Source: UBA5072 sp041737175
GTDB taxonomy: Bacteria > Bacteroidota > Bacteroidia > Bacteroidales > UBA10428
NCBI GenBank assembly: GCA_041737175.1
Contig: JBGSSF010000008.1
Coordinates: forward strand, 62,001 to 126,000
Direction: 5' to 3'
Length of the DNA stretch: 64,000 nt
In this document: positions 17,825-27,045 of the stretch, in pieces
Layout of the letters: every line of letters starts with the position of its first letter
Position numbering within the stretch: the first letter of the stretch is position 1
The notes under the pieces: model-generated
What the model was told of the DNA's origin: nothing
The model's database searches: none
The model's input: only the letters and a program-made list of their open reading frames with translations
Translations under genes and position numbers: made by a program

Positions 17825-19252
17825 ATGAGACATTTTCTATTCTTCCTGTTTGCCTTCCTTTGTTTGGATGTGCAGTCACAACGCCTTCAAGTTGGTTTCC
17901 ACAGCGGCACAGGTTTTTCCGATTATCACGGCTACTCATATTCAGGAAAGTGGGAATCCAGTGCAGGCGCGCTTTCCGGTGTCTTTCTCAGATTTGCTGT
18001 CACCCCTGTCATTGGGTTGGGTACAGAATTGAATTTTTCCAGGCAATCGTATCGCTACAAACCATACCAGGAATACACATATTATCCCTATGAGGGTGTC
18101 TATCCCCTGGATTACTGGCCTTTCTTTTCATCCTCTTACGTACCTTTTTATTATACAGCAGGCGGAAGGTGGGATTTCAGTTTCTGGCGTATTCCCCTGT
18201 ATATCACCCTGAGCACGCCCACACGGCTGCAATTCTCGTTTTCTTTTGGCGTGTACATGTCTTTTACAAAGAATCATGACTTCACGCCGCAAACCATCAG
18301 CTATTATCCTTACTACTGGAATAGCATAATCGCTCCGGGGTTTTCTGCTGATGAAGATCCTCCCCGGCATGACAATGGATTGCTTTATGCAGCCTCCCTT
18401 TCCTATCCGTTAAGTGATGAATTCAGGATTTATGCCATGGGCAGGTATTTCATCGGACACAAAGACTTTATCAATGAGAAAGGGCGAACCGGCACTTCGG
18501 AACTGGCTTTCGGAATTGCATATACCGGATTGTTCAAATCAAAAACCCAGGAAAGTGCAACCCGTTCAGATACTGCCACCAGCCGTTTGCGCATCAAACC
18601 CGGAATCGGATTCGCCATGTCACATTTCCGGCATTCAGCATATCCCGATCGATATAATGCAAGAACCAGTCTTACACCTGCCATCCTGGCCGAATGGAAA
18701 CTTGACAACTTTTTTTCCCTGGTATCCGGAGTGAGTTTCGAGCGAAAAGGTTATTATATGAAAGACAGCAGTATCTATTTTTACAGGTATGTCCGTGACC
18801 CGGGACGCACCTACCAGGCGGATACCCGTGTTGATCTGGATTATGCGGTAATACCCCTGATGTTGAAAGTCAAGATCGGTGCAGGAGAGAGAATCTACAT
18901 CCTGGCAGGGACCTACCTTGGTATCAAACTGAATGCACGCGTAACCGGCAAGGCTCAGTACGAGACCTCATCCACTTCGGGTTATACCTTAACCAAGGTT
19001 GACGTGTATGACGACATTGAAGGAACCATTAAAAATACGGATTGGGGCTGGATCCTGGGTGCAGGAACGGAATTGCCCCTTAGCAATGGCAAAAAGCTGG
19101 AGTTTAGCTTGCAATATGCGTTCGGGAAGCAGAATATCCTTATGAGAAATGAATATTCCGGTTATGAATATGAAGCTTCCGATGATAAAATCCGCAACGG
19201 ATCATTAATCTTTCTTGCAGGTATTTCCTTTCCTTTCCAAAAAGCCAGATAA
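17825..19252 (+). CDS. Outer-membrane beta-barrel protein
   Basis: About 475 residues. I chose the ATG at 17825 because it yields a clean signal peptide (MRHFLFFLFAFLCLDVQSQ); a TTG at 17804 is possible. The mature part is rich in alternating aromatic and polar residues and contains two similar halves, each with a strand pattern like an OmpW/PorT-type barrel ('VGLGTELNFSRQSYRYKP', 'FFSLVSGVSFERKGYYMKD'). The C-terminus 'SLIFLAGISFPFQK' resembles a barrel-closing strand. It ends 2 bp before a secreted lipoprotein gene, so the two are co-transcribed. The cargo or partner is unknown. A central Tyr- and Pro-rich segment (about 86-125) is unusual. Confidence 0.75.
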   Translation: MRHFLFFLFAFLCLDVQSQRLQVGFHSGTGFSDYHGYSYSGKWESSAGALSGVFLRFAVTPVIGLGTELNFSRQSYRYKPYQEYTYYPYEGVYPLDYWPFFSSSYVPFYYTAGGRWDFSFWRIPLYITLSTPTRLQFSFSFGVYMSFTKNHDFTPQTISYYPYYWNSIIAPGFSADEDPPRHDNGLLYAASLSYPLSDEFRIYAMGRYFIGHKDFINEKGRTGTSELAFGIAYTGLFKSKTQESATRSDTATSRLRIKPGIGFAMSHFRHSAYPDRYNARTSLTPAILAEWKLDNFFSLVSGVSFERKGYYMKDSSIYFYRYVRDPGRTYQADTRVDLDYAVIPLMLKVKIGAGERIYILAGTYLGIKLNARVTGKAQYETSSTSGYTLTKVDVYDDIEGTIKNTDWGWILGAGTELPLSNGKKLEFSLQYAFGKQNILMRNEYSGYEYEASDDKIRNGSLIFLAGISFPFQKAR

Positions 19253-19254
19253 TC

Positions 19255-20526
19255 ATGAAATTTGTTGCAGTAGCCATTTTTCTGACAATATTCACAGCGT
19301 GCGCCGATTTTCCGGATCCCGAAAACACCCCTGTTGAGAGTTATTCGTTCAGCAATAACGGTTTGGACCGGAAAGGATTTGCCAATGATTACATCAGCGA
19401 CAGCCTGCTGATCAATGTCAGGGATAATTACCAGGGCTTATTCCTGCCTGGATTTCAGGTACTGTTCGAGGTAACAGAAGGAGGCGGGGAAGTGGATAAC
19501 ACGGAGATTTTTACTGACGGACAGGGTAATGCCTTCACCCGTTGGAAACTGGGCACATCCGGCACGGAGCAGCTTGTGGAAGCTCAAATATTCAGTCCAT
19601 CCGGAAAATACCTGGCAACCATTCCGTTCAGGGCCATTGGTTTCCTTCCCGGGGCATGGAATACCATATCATTTCAACCTGATCTTTCGTTCTCCGACAT
19701 GGCTGCAGATACCACCAACGGGATAACCCTTGCCATAGGCCAGGGTGGAATTTACGAGCAGGGCGAAAGATACTTCGACTGGAATCTTACGGCTTACAAT
19801 AATCTGAATGGTCCCCGCAGGATCATCCTGGGCACCGATCAGAAATTTTATGTTTCAACATGGTATGGACAACTTTTTAAAAGTTCCGATGATGTGGCGT
19901 CATGGCAGGAATGCAGCAGACCATGGCCGGATCATTCCTACTATTTTTTTATGACCCTTACCCATGATAATTATATATGGGTTTCAGCAATTGGAAGGCC
20001 GCTGCGCTGTTCACGGGACGGTGGGGAAACCTGGACGGACGCCAGCGCAGGTTTACCAGCTGGAGAGTTGCTGGGGGATATTTACAGGCTGACCGATGGA
20101 ACACTTTTCTTTCTCTCTCTGAACTGCCATCTGAATAAATCGGTTGATGACGGACATACCTGGACCAGTGTTAGTGTATCCGACTATCCGATCAAGTTAT
20201 ATGTTACGGACAAGGATGAGCTTATTTTATTTAACCAGGCGGCAGGGATCTCCATATTAAAGTCAACCGATAAAGGGGAACATTTTATAAAAAAGTATTC
20301 CGTTTGGCCGGCTTTCGGCACCTTGATGGACCACACCGTTTACAAAAGGGGCAATACATATTATATTCTAATACCGGGGTACGGAGTTTTGCTAACCACT
20401 GACTTCGAAAAATTCGAAACAATCTTCAACAGCGATGCAGTGAACGACATGTTCATGGACGATGAAGGCGTGATCATCGCGCGGGAACTGGGAGGGCAGC
20501 AGGTTCACTACAGGGATACACAATAA
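19255..20526 (+). CDS. Secreted lipoprotein with BNR/sialidase-like propeller repeats
   Basis: 423 residues starting 'MKFVAVAIFLTIFTACADFP', with a lipobox at FTAC. Residues ~60-130 look like an Ig/bacterial-Big-type beta domain ('FEVTEGGGEVDNTEIFTDGQGNAFTRWKLG'). From about 200 on there are Asp-box-like units ('SSDDVASWQECSR', 'SRDGGETWTDASAGLP', 'SVDDGHTWTSVS', 'STDKGEHFIKKYS'), the hallmark of BNR/sialidase-type propellers. No catalytic sialidase residues (RIP motif) are apparent, so a binding or scaffold role is likelier than hydrolysis. It follows the barrel gene by 2 bp and probably works with it at the outer membrane. Confidence 0.75.
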   Translation: MKFVAVAIFLTIFTACADFPDPENTPVESYSFSNNGLDRKGFANDYISDSLLINVRDNYQGLFLPGFQVLFEVTEGGGEVDNTEIFTDGQGNAFTRWKLGTSGTEQLVEAQIFSPSGKYLATIPFRAIGFLPGAWNTISFQPDLSFSDMAADTTNGITLAIGQGGIYEQGERYFDWNLTAYNNLNGPRRIILGTDQKFYVSTWYGQLFKSSDDVASWQECSRPWPDHSYYFFMTLTHDNYIWVSAIGRPLRCSRDGGETWTDASAGLPAGELLGDIYRLTDGTLFFLSLNCHLNKSVDDGHTWTSVSVSDYPIKLYVTDKDELILFNQAAGISILKSTDKGEHFIKKYSVWPAFGTLMDHTVYKRGNTYYILIPGYGVLLTTDFEKFETIFNSDAVNDMFMDDEGVIIARELGGQQVHYRDTQ

Positions 20527-20554
20527 TAATGGCGATGAACGCGGTTTCTGAGCG

Positions 20555-22912
20555 CTATTCATATCTCAGATAATCCGCCGGATCGGACCTCGTGACTTTA
20601 AACAATTGGGATGTTACCGTAAGTATTGAAAAGACAAAGGATATCAGGGCTGAAAGGGCGAAAATCCACCAGGAAAGTTCTGTCTTTTGTGTAAATAACT
20701 GTAATAACTTCTGCATAATAAAGTACGACGAAGGAAGGGCGATCAGATTGGCCAGTACAATAAGTCCGGCGAAATGACCGATAAAGAGCCTGCCTATCTG
20801 CAGATCAGTTGATCCGAAAGCTTTTCGGATGCAAATCTCCTTTCTTTTCTGCTGTGCCACAAAAATAGCAAGGCCCAGCAAACCCAAACAGGAAACAAAT
20901 ATGCCCAGGAAGCTGAAAAACACAAATATCTTTTTGTTGATGTCAGCATACTTCAGCATATCGTATTTATAATCTTTAAGAAAGTAATTTTCAAAAGGAT
21001 AAGCCGGATTGTATTTTTCAAAATTAGTCCGAATATAATCAACCGTTCCATCAGACCATCCTTCGTTAAGCTTTACATACGCATAATTGCCTGAAGCTCC
21101 GAAAGGCAGTATTAATGCGGAACCACCAATATTAAAGGGGAAGAAACTTATTTTACCAATTACTCCTATCACGGAATACTCTTTATCAAACAACATAAAT
21201 CTCTGCCCGATGGGATCATTCCAGCCCATGATCTTAACCACTTCATCGTTTACCACGATAGCATCCGTTGAATCTGTTGCATACTCAGGCGAATAGAACC
21301 TGCCTTCCTTCATTTTAATTCCAAATGTTGATGTAAAATCATACCCACACGACATGATTCTGGCAATAACATTTTTCTTTCGGGTCATGTCACCCCACTC
21401 GATCTCTCCCCATTGGATATGAATAGGAATATCCGAAGCAGTTGTTACTGATCTTATGGATGGGTTTTTTAGCAAATCTTCCTTTAACAGATCATACGAT
21501 TTTTTATTATTTCCCCTAAGCATGAAGTATAGTATATTTTCCCGGTTAAATCCGGGATCCGCGTTTAACAAGTGGTTATATTGCTTTGACATGACCAGGG
21601 TGCAGATAATAAAAAGAATGGAGAATGTATATTGCACCACAACCAGAATTTTTCTTGAAGTTCCACCCTTTGAACTTGAAAAAAGTTTACTTCTTAGAAT
21701 GGTTGCTGGTTTAAAAGACGAAATGATAAAAGCCGGATAGCTTCCTGCTAAAAGTCCTGTTACCAATGTCAGGATGACTATTCCTGCAATAAAACCTGGA
21801 TCATTATATCGGATGGATAAATCTGATTGCAGCATCCTTCCTGAATAGGGCAATACTTTTTCTACAATCACCAAAGCAAGGTTAACAGCAATAATGGTCA
21901 AGACCATGGATTCACCTAAAAACTGCCGGATCAGATTGTAACGGTTAGCTCCGGCAACTTTCTTTATCCCGACTTCCCTTGACCTGGTAAGCGAACTTGC
22001 TGTGGACAGGTTGATAAAATTGATGCAGGCAATCAACAGGATCATGACGGCCACGATGGCATTAAGGTAAACACCAACATAGCGGCGTTCTTCGCCATAA
22101 AGATGAAGGCGATTCAGCGAAGTAAGAAACTGATGTGGGTCGAGTTCCGAAGAATGAAGCGAGTTCAGGAAAGCAGGAATCTTCACATTCAGATCTTTGT
22201 AGTCAGCCCCTTTATTTAAAAGAACAAAGCTGGTAAAATTGGTCCCTTCGTGACTGTTGAGATCCCAACCCATTTCCTGAAGAAACCAGAAAGGAAGAAT
22301 AAAATCAAATTGTATGCTGGAGTTATCAGGCACATCACTGACGACACCGGTAACGATGAAATTATAAGTATCGTTTACCCTGATTACCCTTCCGATCGGA
22401 TGTTTGTTGTCAAAGTACTTTGCAGCCATGCTTTGTGTAATGACAATTGAGTATGGATTTCTGAGTGCTGCAATGGGATCTCCTTCCAAAAGAGGAAAGG
22501 TAAGCACTTCAAAAAAAGTCGAATCAGCAGCCAAAACACCTTTCTCCATGAATCTTTTTCTTTCTTGCGTGGCATCTGCAGTATCATTGTCCGGGCTAAA
22601 CAGTAATTCAAGTGGCGGACCTATGCGTAAGGTTTTCCTGATTTCAGGGAATTTTGATTCAAGAGCAGGAGCATATGCGGAACCGCAACGGGATGCCTTA
22701 TAAGCCCTATCACTGATCTGAAGAGTTTGTTCAATAAGAAAAATCTCTTCCTTATTTTCGTGAAAACTGTCAAAACTCAATTCGAACCTGATCCATATCC
22801 AGATTGTTATTGAAATGGCCAGACCCAAAGTAAGGCCTGTTATGTTAATGATGGAGAATGCTTTGTTTCTCCAGATATTGCGTAAGGCTATTATCAGATT
22901 AATCCTGAGCAT
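20555..22912 (-). CDS. ABC transporter permease, MacB/FtsX family
   Basis: 785 residues with the duplicated MacB-PCD plus FtsX layout common in Bacteroidetes: helix near 18-40 ('NITGLTLGLAISITIWIWI'), periplasmic domain to ~280, three helices to ~430, another helix (~430-450 'VVQYTFSILFIICTLVM'), a second periplasmic domain and three final helices. 'REVGIKKVAGANRYNLIRQFLGES' and 'KEICIRKAFGSTDLQIGRLF' are the FtsX coupling helices contacting an ATPase. No ATPase gene is adjacent. It is divergent from an NtrC-type regulator; a sigma-54-like promoter (22989-23004) and paired operators (23067-23105) lie upstream, suggesting inducible efflux or lipoprotein-related transport under that regulator. 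Confidence 0.9.
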   Translation of the reverse strand: MLRINLIIALRNIWRNKAFSIINITGLTLGLAISITIWIWIRFELSFDSFHENKEEIFLIEQTLQISDRAYKASRCGSAYAPALESKFPEIRKTLRIGPPLELLFSPDNDTADATQERKRFMEKGVLAADSTFFEVLTFPLLEGDPIAALRNPYSIVITQSMAAKYFDNKHPIGRVIRVNDTYNFIVTGVVSDVPDNSSIQFDFILPFWFLQEMGWDLNSHEGTNFTSFVLLNKGADYKDLNVKIPAFLNSLHSSELDPHQFLTSLNRLHLYGEERRYVGVYLNAIVAVMILLIACINFINLSTASSLTRSREVGIKKVAGANRYNLIRQFLGESMVLTIIAVNLALVIVEKVLPYSGRMLQSDLSIRYNDPGFIAGIVILTLVTGLLAGSYPAFIISSFKPATILRSKLFSSSKGGTSRKILVVVQYTFSILFIICTLVMSKQYNHLLNADPGFNRENILYFMLRGNNKKSYDLLKEDLLKNPSIRSVTTASDIPIHIQWGEIEWGDMTRKKNVIARIMSCGYDFTSTFGIKMKEGRFYSPEYATDSTDAIVVNDEVVKIMGWNDPIGQRFMLFDKEYSVIGVIGKISFFPFNIGGSALILPFGASGNYAYVKLNEGWSDGTVDYIRTNFEKYNPAYPFENYFLKDYKYDMLKYADINKKIFVFFSFLGIFVSCLGLLGLAIFVAQQKRKEICIRKAFGSTDLQIGRLFIGHFAGLIVLANLIALPSSYFIMQKLLQLFTQKTELSWWIFALSALISFVFSILTVTSQLFKVTRSDPADYLRYE

Positions 22913-22923
22913 AACTTTGTTTT

Positions 22924-22951
22924 ATTACAGATTACAGATTACAGATTACAG
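22924..22951. repeat. ATTACAG heptamer array, four perfect units
   Basis: Four direct copies of ATTACAG run from 22924 to 22951, immediately upstream of the permease start, and a partial copy follows. In transcripts from the sigma-54-like promoter it would lie in the 5' leader. Its period of seven matches the other satellites in this window though the unit differs. Confidence 0.85.
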
Positions 22952-22988
22952 ATATTGGCATGATGAATCATAATGTACTCTCCGTTAT

Positions 22989-23004
22989 CCCAATTGGCAT
23001 GCCA
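22989..23004 (-). promoter_or_regulatory. Candidate sigma-54 (-24/-12) promoter for the permease gene
   Basis: On the minus strand this is TGGCATGCCAATTGGG. Compared with TGGCACGnnnnTTGCA it keeps TGGCA, the following G, and TTG with exact spacing, differing at one -24 position and at the C of the -12 element. It lies about 77 bp upstream of the permease ATG (22912), with NtrC-type operator palindromes a further ~65-115 bp upstream. The adjacent regulator has the GAFTDA motif needed to activate sigma-54. Confidence 0.5.
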
Positions 23005-23066
23005 GATTCTGTTTATACCTAATTATTAGCAATTTACGAAATAAATCAGTGTCGTGAAAAAAAAAT

Positions 23067-23105
23067 TGTCCTGATTCAGGACAACTATTGTCTTGAAATA
23101 GGACA
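23067..23105. promoter_or_regulatory. Paired palindromic operator sites for the NtrC-type regulator
   Basis: Site 1 (23067-23083) is the perfect 17-bp palindrome TGTCCTGATTCAGGACA. Site 2 (23089-23105) is TGTCTTGAAATAGGACA, keeping the TGTC/GACA ends. The centres are 22 bp apart, close to two helical turns, as for dimer sites of NtrC-family activators. They lie between the divergent permease and regulator genes; site 2 ends 8 bp before a -7-like TATCTTTT (23114-23121) of the regulator gene, so autoregulation is plausible. Confidence 0.65.
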
Positions 23106-23145
23106 TTTTTTAGTATCTTTTACTTCCTTTAAGAGGAAGTGTATT

Positions 23146-24522
23146 ATGAACAAACGGCAAGGCAAGATTCTGATTGTTGATGACAATAAAAGCGTGCTCG
23201 AATCATTGAAGTTCTTTCTGGAAGATTATTTCAGTGAGATCATAATAGCAAGTAATCCGAACCGTATTATTCATCTCATCTCACAAGAGGATTTTGATGT
23301 TGTATTGCTCGATATGAATTTTTCGGCTGGTAAAATGACCGGAAATGAAGGCTTCTACTGGTTGAATGAAATACTCAGGATCGATTCCCTGGCTGTTGTA
23401 GTGCACATTACTGCCTACGGGGATATTGAAATGGCAGTAAGATCTATCAAAGAAGGCGCCGTAGATTTTGTGGTTAAACCCTGGGACAACTATAAATTGC
23501 TGGCAACCCTGCAATCAGCTTATAATTTGAGGAAGTCGAGAATTGAGATCAAAAAGCTGAAGCAAAATCAGAAGCATCTTTCGGAATCTCTTGCGAATGA
23601 TTTTAATCTGGTAAAAGGCCCTTCAAAATGCATGGATAAAGTGTATCGGTCCATTCCCAAAATTGCAGTGAGTGACGCCAGTATTCTCATTACCGGTGAA
23701 AACGGAACCGGCAAGGAGGTAATAGCACGGGAAATCCACAATCAGTCCCTCAGAAAGGATGAAATTTTCATGCGCGTAGATCTGGGATCTTTAAATGAAA
23801 GCCTGTTTGAAAGTGAATTATTCGGGCATGTCAAAGGCGCATTTACCGATGCCAGGGAGGATCGCATTGGCAAGATTGAATCCGCTTCAGGCGGCACGGT
23901 TTTTCTGGATGAGATCGGGAATCTCTCGCTATCGCTTCAATCAAAGCTTCTTTCGGCTTTGCAAAATAAGGAGATATGTCCCCTGGGTTCAAACAAAAGT
24001 ACCTTGATTGATGTGAGATTTATTAGTGCTACCAATAAAGATCTTGAAAAAATGATCACGGATAATACCTTCCGTGAGGACCTGTATTACCGGATCAATA
24101 CCGTGCAACTTACTGTCCCTCCCCTTCGCGAGAGAATGGATGACTTTCCGGTATTAATTCAGTTTTTTCTGGACGATTACAAGGCAAAGTATTCTAAACC
24201 TGACATCCGGATACACGATAATGCAATAAAAGTCTTACAAAATTATCCCTGGCCCGGGAATATCCGGGAATTGCAACATGCGGTTGAAAAAGCTGTTATA
24301 TTATGCAACAGCAATGTTCTTCAGGTTGAAGATTTTTTTATGGATAAGCGCAAGCTTTATCCCGTAAACGGGAATAAAGCCTTTAATTCTCTCGAGGAAG
24401 CTGAACGGGATACTATTATCTCGATACTGGAACGCAACGGGGGCAACATATCGAAAACAGCAAAGGAACTTAAAATTGGCAGGCAAACGCTGTACAATAA
24501 ATTAAAAAAGTATACTATCTGA
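23146..24522 (+). CDS. Sigma-54-dependent response regulator, NtrC family
   Basis: 458 residues with a receiver (1-125: 'ILIVDDNKSVLES', phospho-acceptor in 'VVLLDMNF', Lys in 'FVVKPWD'), an AAA+ domain (about 155-385: Walker A 'GENGTGKEV', the sigma-54 contact loop 'GAFTDA', Walker B 'GGTVFLDEIG', arginine-finger region 'REDLYYRINTVQLTVPPLRER') and a Fis-type helix-turn-helix at the end ('GNISKTAKELKIGRQTLYNKLKKY'). It opens open complexes of RNA polymerase-sigma-54 when phosphorylated. The kinase gene follows after 31 bp. The divergent permease gene with its -24/-12 motif is the obvious target. Confidence 0.95.
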   Translation: MNKRQGKILIVDDNKSVLESLKFFLEDYFSEIIIASNPNRIIHLISQEDFDVVLLDMNFSAGKMTGNEGFYWLNEILRIDSLAVVVHITAYGDIEMAVRSIKEGAVDFVVKPWDNYKLLATLQSAYNLRKSRIEIKKLKQNQKHLSESLANDFNLVKGPSKCMDKVYRSIPKIAVSDASILITGENGTGKEVIAREIHNQSLRKDEIFMRVDLGSLNESLFESELFGHVKGAFTDAREDRIGKIESASGGTVFLDEIGNLSLSLQSKLLSALQNKEICPLGSNKSTLIDVRFISATNKDLEKMITDNTFREDLYYRINTVQLTVPPLRERMDDFPVLIQFFLDDYKAKYSKPDIRIHDNAIKVLQNYPWPGNIRELQHAVEKAVILCNSNVLQVEDFFMDKRKLYPVNGNKAFNSLEEAERDTIISILERNGGNISKTAKELKIGRQTLYNKLKKYTI

Positions 24523-24553
24523 ATAATGAAATATCATTTTAATCCATTTATTC

Positions 24554-25912
24554 ATGGTTTATCGTCACTTTTATGTGAATGCAGTATTGCGGGTGTTATT
24601 GCTTGCAACCAGCTGCATGCTTTTTGCCTTTGCCTGGTTTGGTAAAGGTGATTATTTCACCCTATTCAATCTTGGATTGCTGATCCTGCTGCAAATCATC
24701 TTGTTCATTTATTACGTGAACAAAACCAATCGCGATCTTGCGTTATTCTTTGATTCGGTGAAGAACGAGGAGTCAGGCTTATTCTTTAATCGTACCCAAA
24801 GGAAATTCCACGGCATTTACCAATCCATGGATGAGGTCAATCGTCAGATTCAAACCATGAGAATGAAATATGCCTCCCAGGATCAATATTTTAAAATCAT
24901 AGTTGAAAGCATACAAACCGGACTTATATCATTTGGACAGGATGGCAAAGTGGACCTGTTAAACAAAGCAGCCAAAAACATGCTGGGAATAAAAGCTGCC
25001 CATAGGATTGATAAATTGAATGAACACCAGCGTGGACTGGGAGATATACTTCGTGAAATAGGTCCCTCGGATAAAAGACTTTTTCGGGTGAATTTGGGCA
25101 ATGAAACAGTCCTTTTATCCATTGACAGCACTCATTTGAAACTTGTTGACAAGGAACTTAAAATTGTAACATTTCATGATATTAACCAGGAACTTGATAA
25201 AAACGAACAAGAATCATGGCGAAAGCTGATCAGAATTTTAAACCATGAGATCATGAATTCACTTGCACCCATAATTTCTACAGTAACCACACTAAAAGAT
25301 CTTCTTTCTGTGAAAGATGCAGGTGAAATTCCTCTGCCTGATCAACGCCGAAAATATTTGTTTGAAAAAACGATTTCAGGCCTTTCAATTATTCATGATC
25401 GAAGTGAAGGTTTGAAAAGCTTTGTGGAAAACTACAAGATGTTGAATACCCTTCCTCAACCGGTCATAGCGACTTTCAATATTCAGGAACTTTTTAATGA
25501 CTGTAAATTGCTGCTTAATGAGACATTACAGGCCAGTCATATCCGATGCTTTTCTGAAACCGATGTTCCGGACATGGAATTGGCAGCTGATAAATCCCAG
25601 TTTCAGCAAATACTGCTCAACCTGATGAAGAATGCCATTGAATCACTTTCCGAAACCGCAATTGAAAATAAAGTGATACGGTTGAAGGCATTTTACAATG
25701 AAAAGGGAAAGAAAGTAATGCAAATTTCCGATAACGGGAAAGGAATTCCGCCCGAGCATATCGACCAGATCTTCGTTCCATTTTTTACCACAAAAGAGAA
25801 AGGTTCGGGAATTGGATTGAGTCTTTCCAGGCAGATCACGCATTTGAACCAAGGGACCATGTCCGTGTATTCTCAACCTTACAGCGAAACTGTTTTTACT
25901 TTGACATTTTAA
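24554..25912 (+). CDS. Sensor histidine kinase (NtrB-like), membrane-bound
   Basis: 452 residues: two membrane helices in the first 60 ('VLLLATSCMLFAFAWF' and 'LFNLGLLILLQIILFIYYV'), a PAS-like domain (about 115-215), an H-box 'LNHEIMNSLAPIISTVTTL', N-box 'ILLNLMKNAIESL', G1 'ISDNGKGIP', F-box 'FVPFFTTKEKGSGIGLSLS'. The very short loop between the helices leaves almost no periplasmic sensor, so it probably senses membrane or cytoplasmic signals. It should phosphorylate the NtrC-type regulator upstream. Confidence 0.93.
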   Translation: MVYRHFYVNAVLRVLLLATSCMLFAFAWFGKGDYFTLFNLGLLILLQIILFIYYVNKTNRDLALFFDSVKNEESGLFFNRTQRKFHGIYQSMDEVNRQIQTMRMKYASQDQYFKIIVESIQTGLISFGQDGKVDLLNKAAKNMLGIKAAHRIDKLNEHQRGLGDILREIGPSDKRLFRVNLGNETVLLSIDSTHLKLVDKELKIVTFHDINQELDKNEQESWRKLIRILNHEIMNSLAPIISTVTTLKDLLSVKDAGEIPLPDQRRKYLFEKTISGLSIIHDRSEGLKSFVENYKMLNTLPQPVIATFNIQELFNDCKLLLNETLQASHIRCFSETDVPDMELAADKSQFQQILLNLMKNAIESLSETAIENKVIRLKAFYNEKGKKVMQISDNGKGIPPEHIDQIFVPFFTTKEKGSGIGLSLSRQITHLNQGTMSVYSQPYSETVFTLTF

Positions 25913-25946
25913 TGTAAGTTTTATTTCATGTTACTAACTTAAAATC

Positions 25947-27008
25947 ATGAGAATGAATCCCAAAACCAAAATCTTCATCCTGAAAATAAAATCATTGCTA
26001 TTTGCTATTTTGCTCGTTTTCTGCCATTTATCCCAGGCTCAAAACTATGCCATTGGGGCTGACCTGTCTTTCCTCAAGCAGGCAGAAGACCATGGATTTG
26101 CATACAAGGAAAACGGACAGGCAAAACCGGGCTTGCAAATCTTTAAAGATCATGGCTACAACTGGATAAGACTGCGGTTGTTTCATACACCCACACAACT
26201 GCCCAATAGTCTGGCATACACCATTGCACTCGCAAAAGAAGCAAAAAAGCAGGGATTCAAGTTCCTGCTTGACTATCATTATTCCGACACGTGGGCCGAT
26301 CCGGGCAAACAATTCATCCCCAAAGCCTGGGAGGGAAAATCGCACGCTGCACTGATCCAGGCTGTATATGAATACACCCGGACAACGATGGTTGCATTTC
26401 GTGATTCGGGAGCGTTTCCCGATATGGTTCAAGTCGGTAATGAAATCAGCAATGGCATGTTGTGGCCCGATGGAAAGCTTCCGGAAAACTGGAATAATTT
26501 TGCGGAGCTTGTGCAGGCAGGCATTAACGGTTTATATGCAGGCTGCGGGAACACTCCCTGTCCCGAAATTATGATTCATATTGATAAAGGCGGAGATAAA
26601 AACTTCACCAGGTATTTCTTTGATAAACTCAACACTTACGGCATCAGGTATGATGTGATAGGGCAATCGTATTACCCCTGGTGGCATGGCAGTTTGCTAG
26701 ATCTGCGCGAATGTTTGTATTTTGCTGCCACAGAATATAAAAAAGACATTATTGTAGTTGAAGTCGCCTATAACTGGAGACCTGCGGAATATATCAACAA
26801 GCACGATCCTTTTGCTGAGTCACCCGAGGGCCAGAAGGAGTTTCTTGAAGAAGTGAACCGGATAGTCATGAATGTACCTGATAACAGGGGTACCGGAGTT
26901 TTCTGGTGGGAACCTGCCGTATCACGTGGCGGATCCAGGAGTTATTTTGATGATGCAGGAAATGTGTTACCCGTGATTGAGGTGTTTGATAAGTTTACGA
27001 GGAAGTAA
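25947..27008 (+). CDS. Secreted endo-beta-1,4-galactanase, GH53
   Basis: 353 residues with a signal peptide ending around residue 31 (SQAQ). The mature protein is a GH53 TIM barrel: 'GADLSFLKQAEDHGFAYKENGQ', 'DHGYNWIRLRLFHTP', 'GFKFLLDYHYSDTWADPGKQ', the acid/base Glu166 in 'VQVGNEISNG', 'DVIGQSYYPWWHGSL', and the nucleophile Glu272 in 'IIVVEVAYNW'. It cuts type I arabinogalactan side chains of pectin, probably in the periplasm. No SusC/SusD pair is adjacent, so it stands outside a classical utilisation locus. It is the last gene before the accessory region. Confidence 0.95.
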   Translation: MRMNPKTKIFILKIKSLLFAILLVFCHLSQAQNYAIGADLSFLKQAEDHGFAYKENGQAKPGLQIFKDHGYNWIRLRLFHTPTQLPNSLAYTIALAKEAKKQGFKFLLDYHYSDTWADPGKQFIPKAWEGKSHAALIQAVYEYTRTTMVAFRDSGAFPDMVQVGNEISNGMLWPDGKLPENWNNFAELVQAGINGLYAGCGNTPCPEIMIHIDKGGDKNFTRYFFDKLNTYGIRYDVIGQSYYPWWHGSLLDLRECLYFAATEYKKDIIVVEVAYNWRPAEYINKHDPFAESPEGQKEFLEEVNRIVMNVPDNRGTGVFWWEPAVSRGGSRSYFDDAGNVLPVIEVFDKFTRK

Positions 27009-27022
27009 TTTATAATACGAGT

Positions 27023-27045
27023 ACCATGAAAAATGGTATTTGACA
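27023..27045 (+). terminator. Weak stem-loop after the GH53 gene
   Basis: TACCAT (27023-27028) and ATGGTA (27034-27039) pair around a GAAAA loop and are followed by TTTG. The stem is short, so this is a tentative terminator. Confidence 0.35.
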
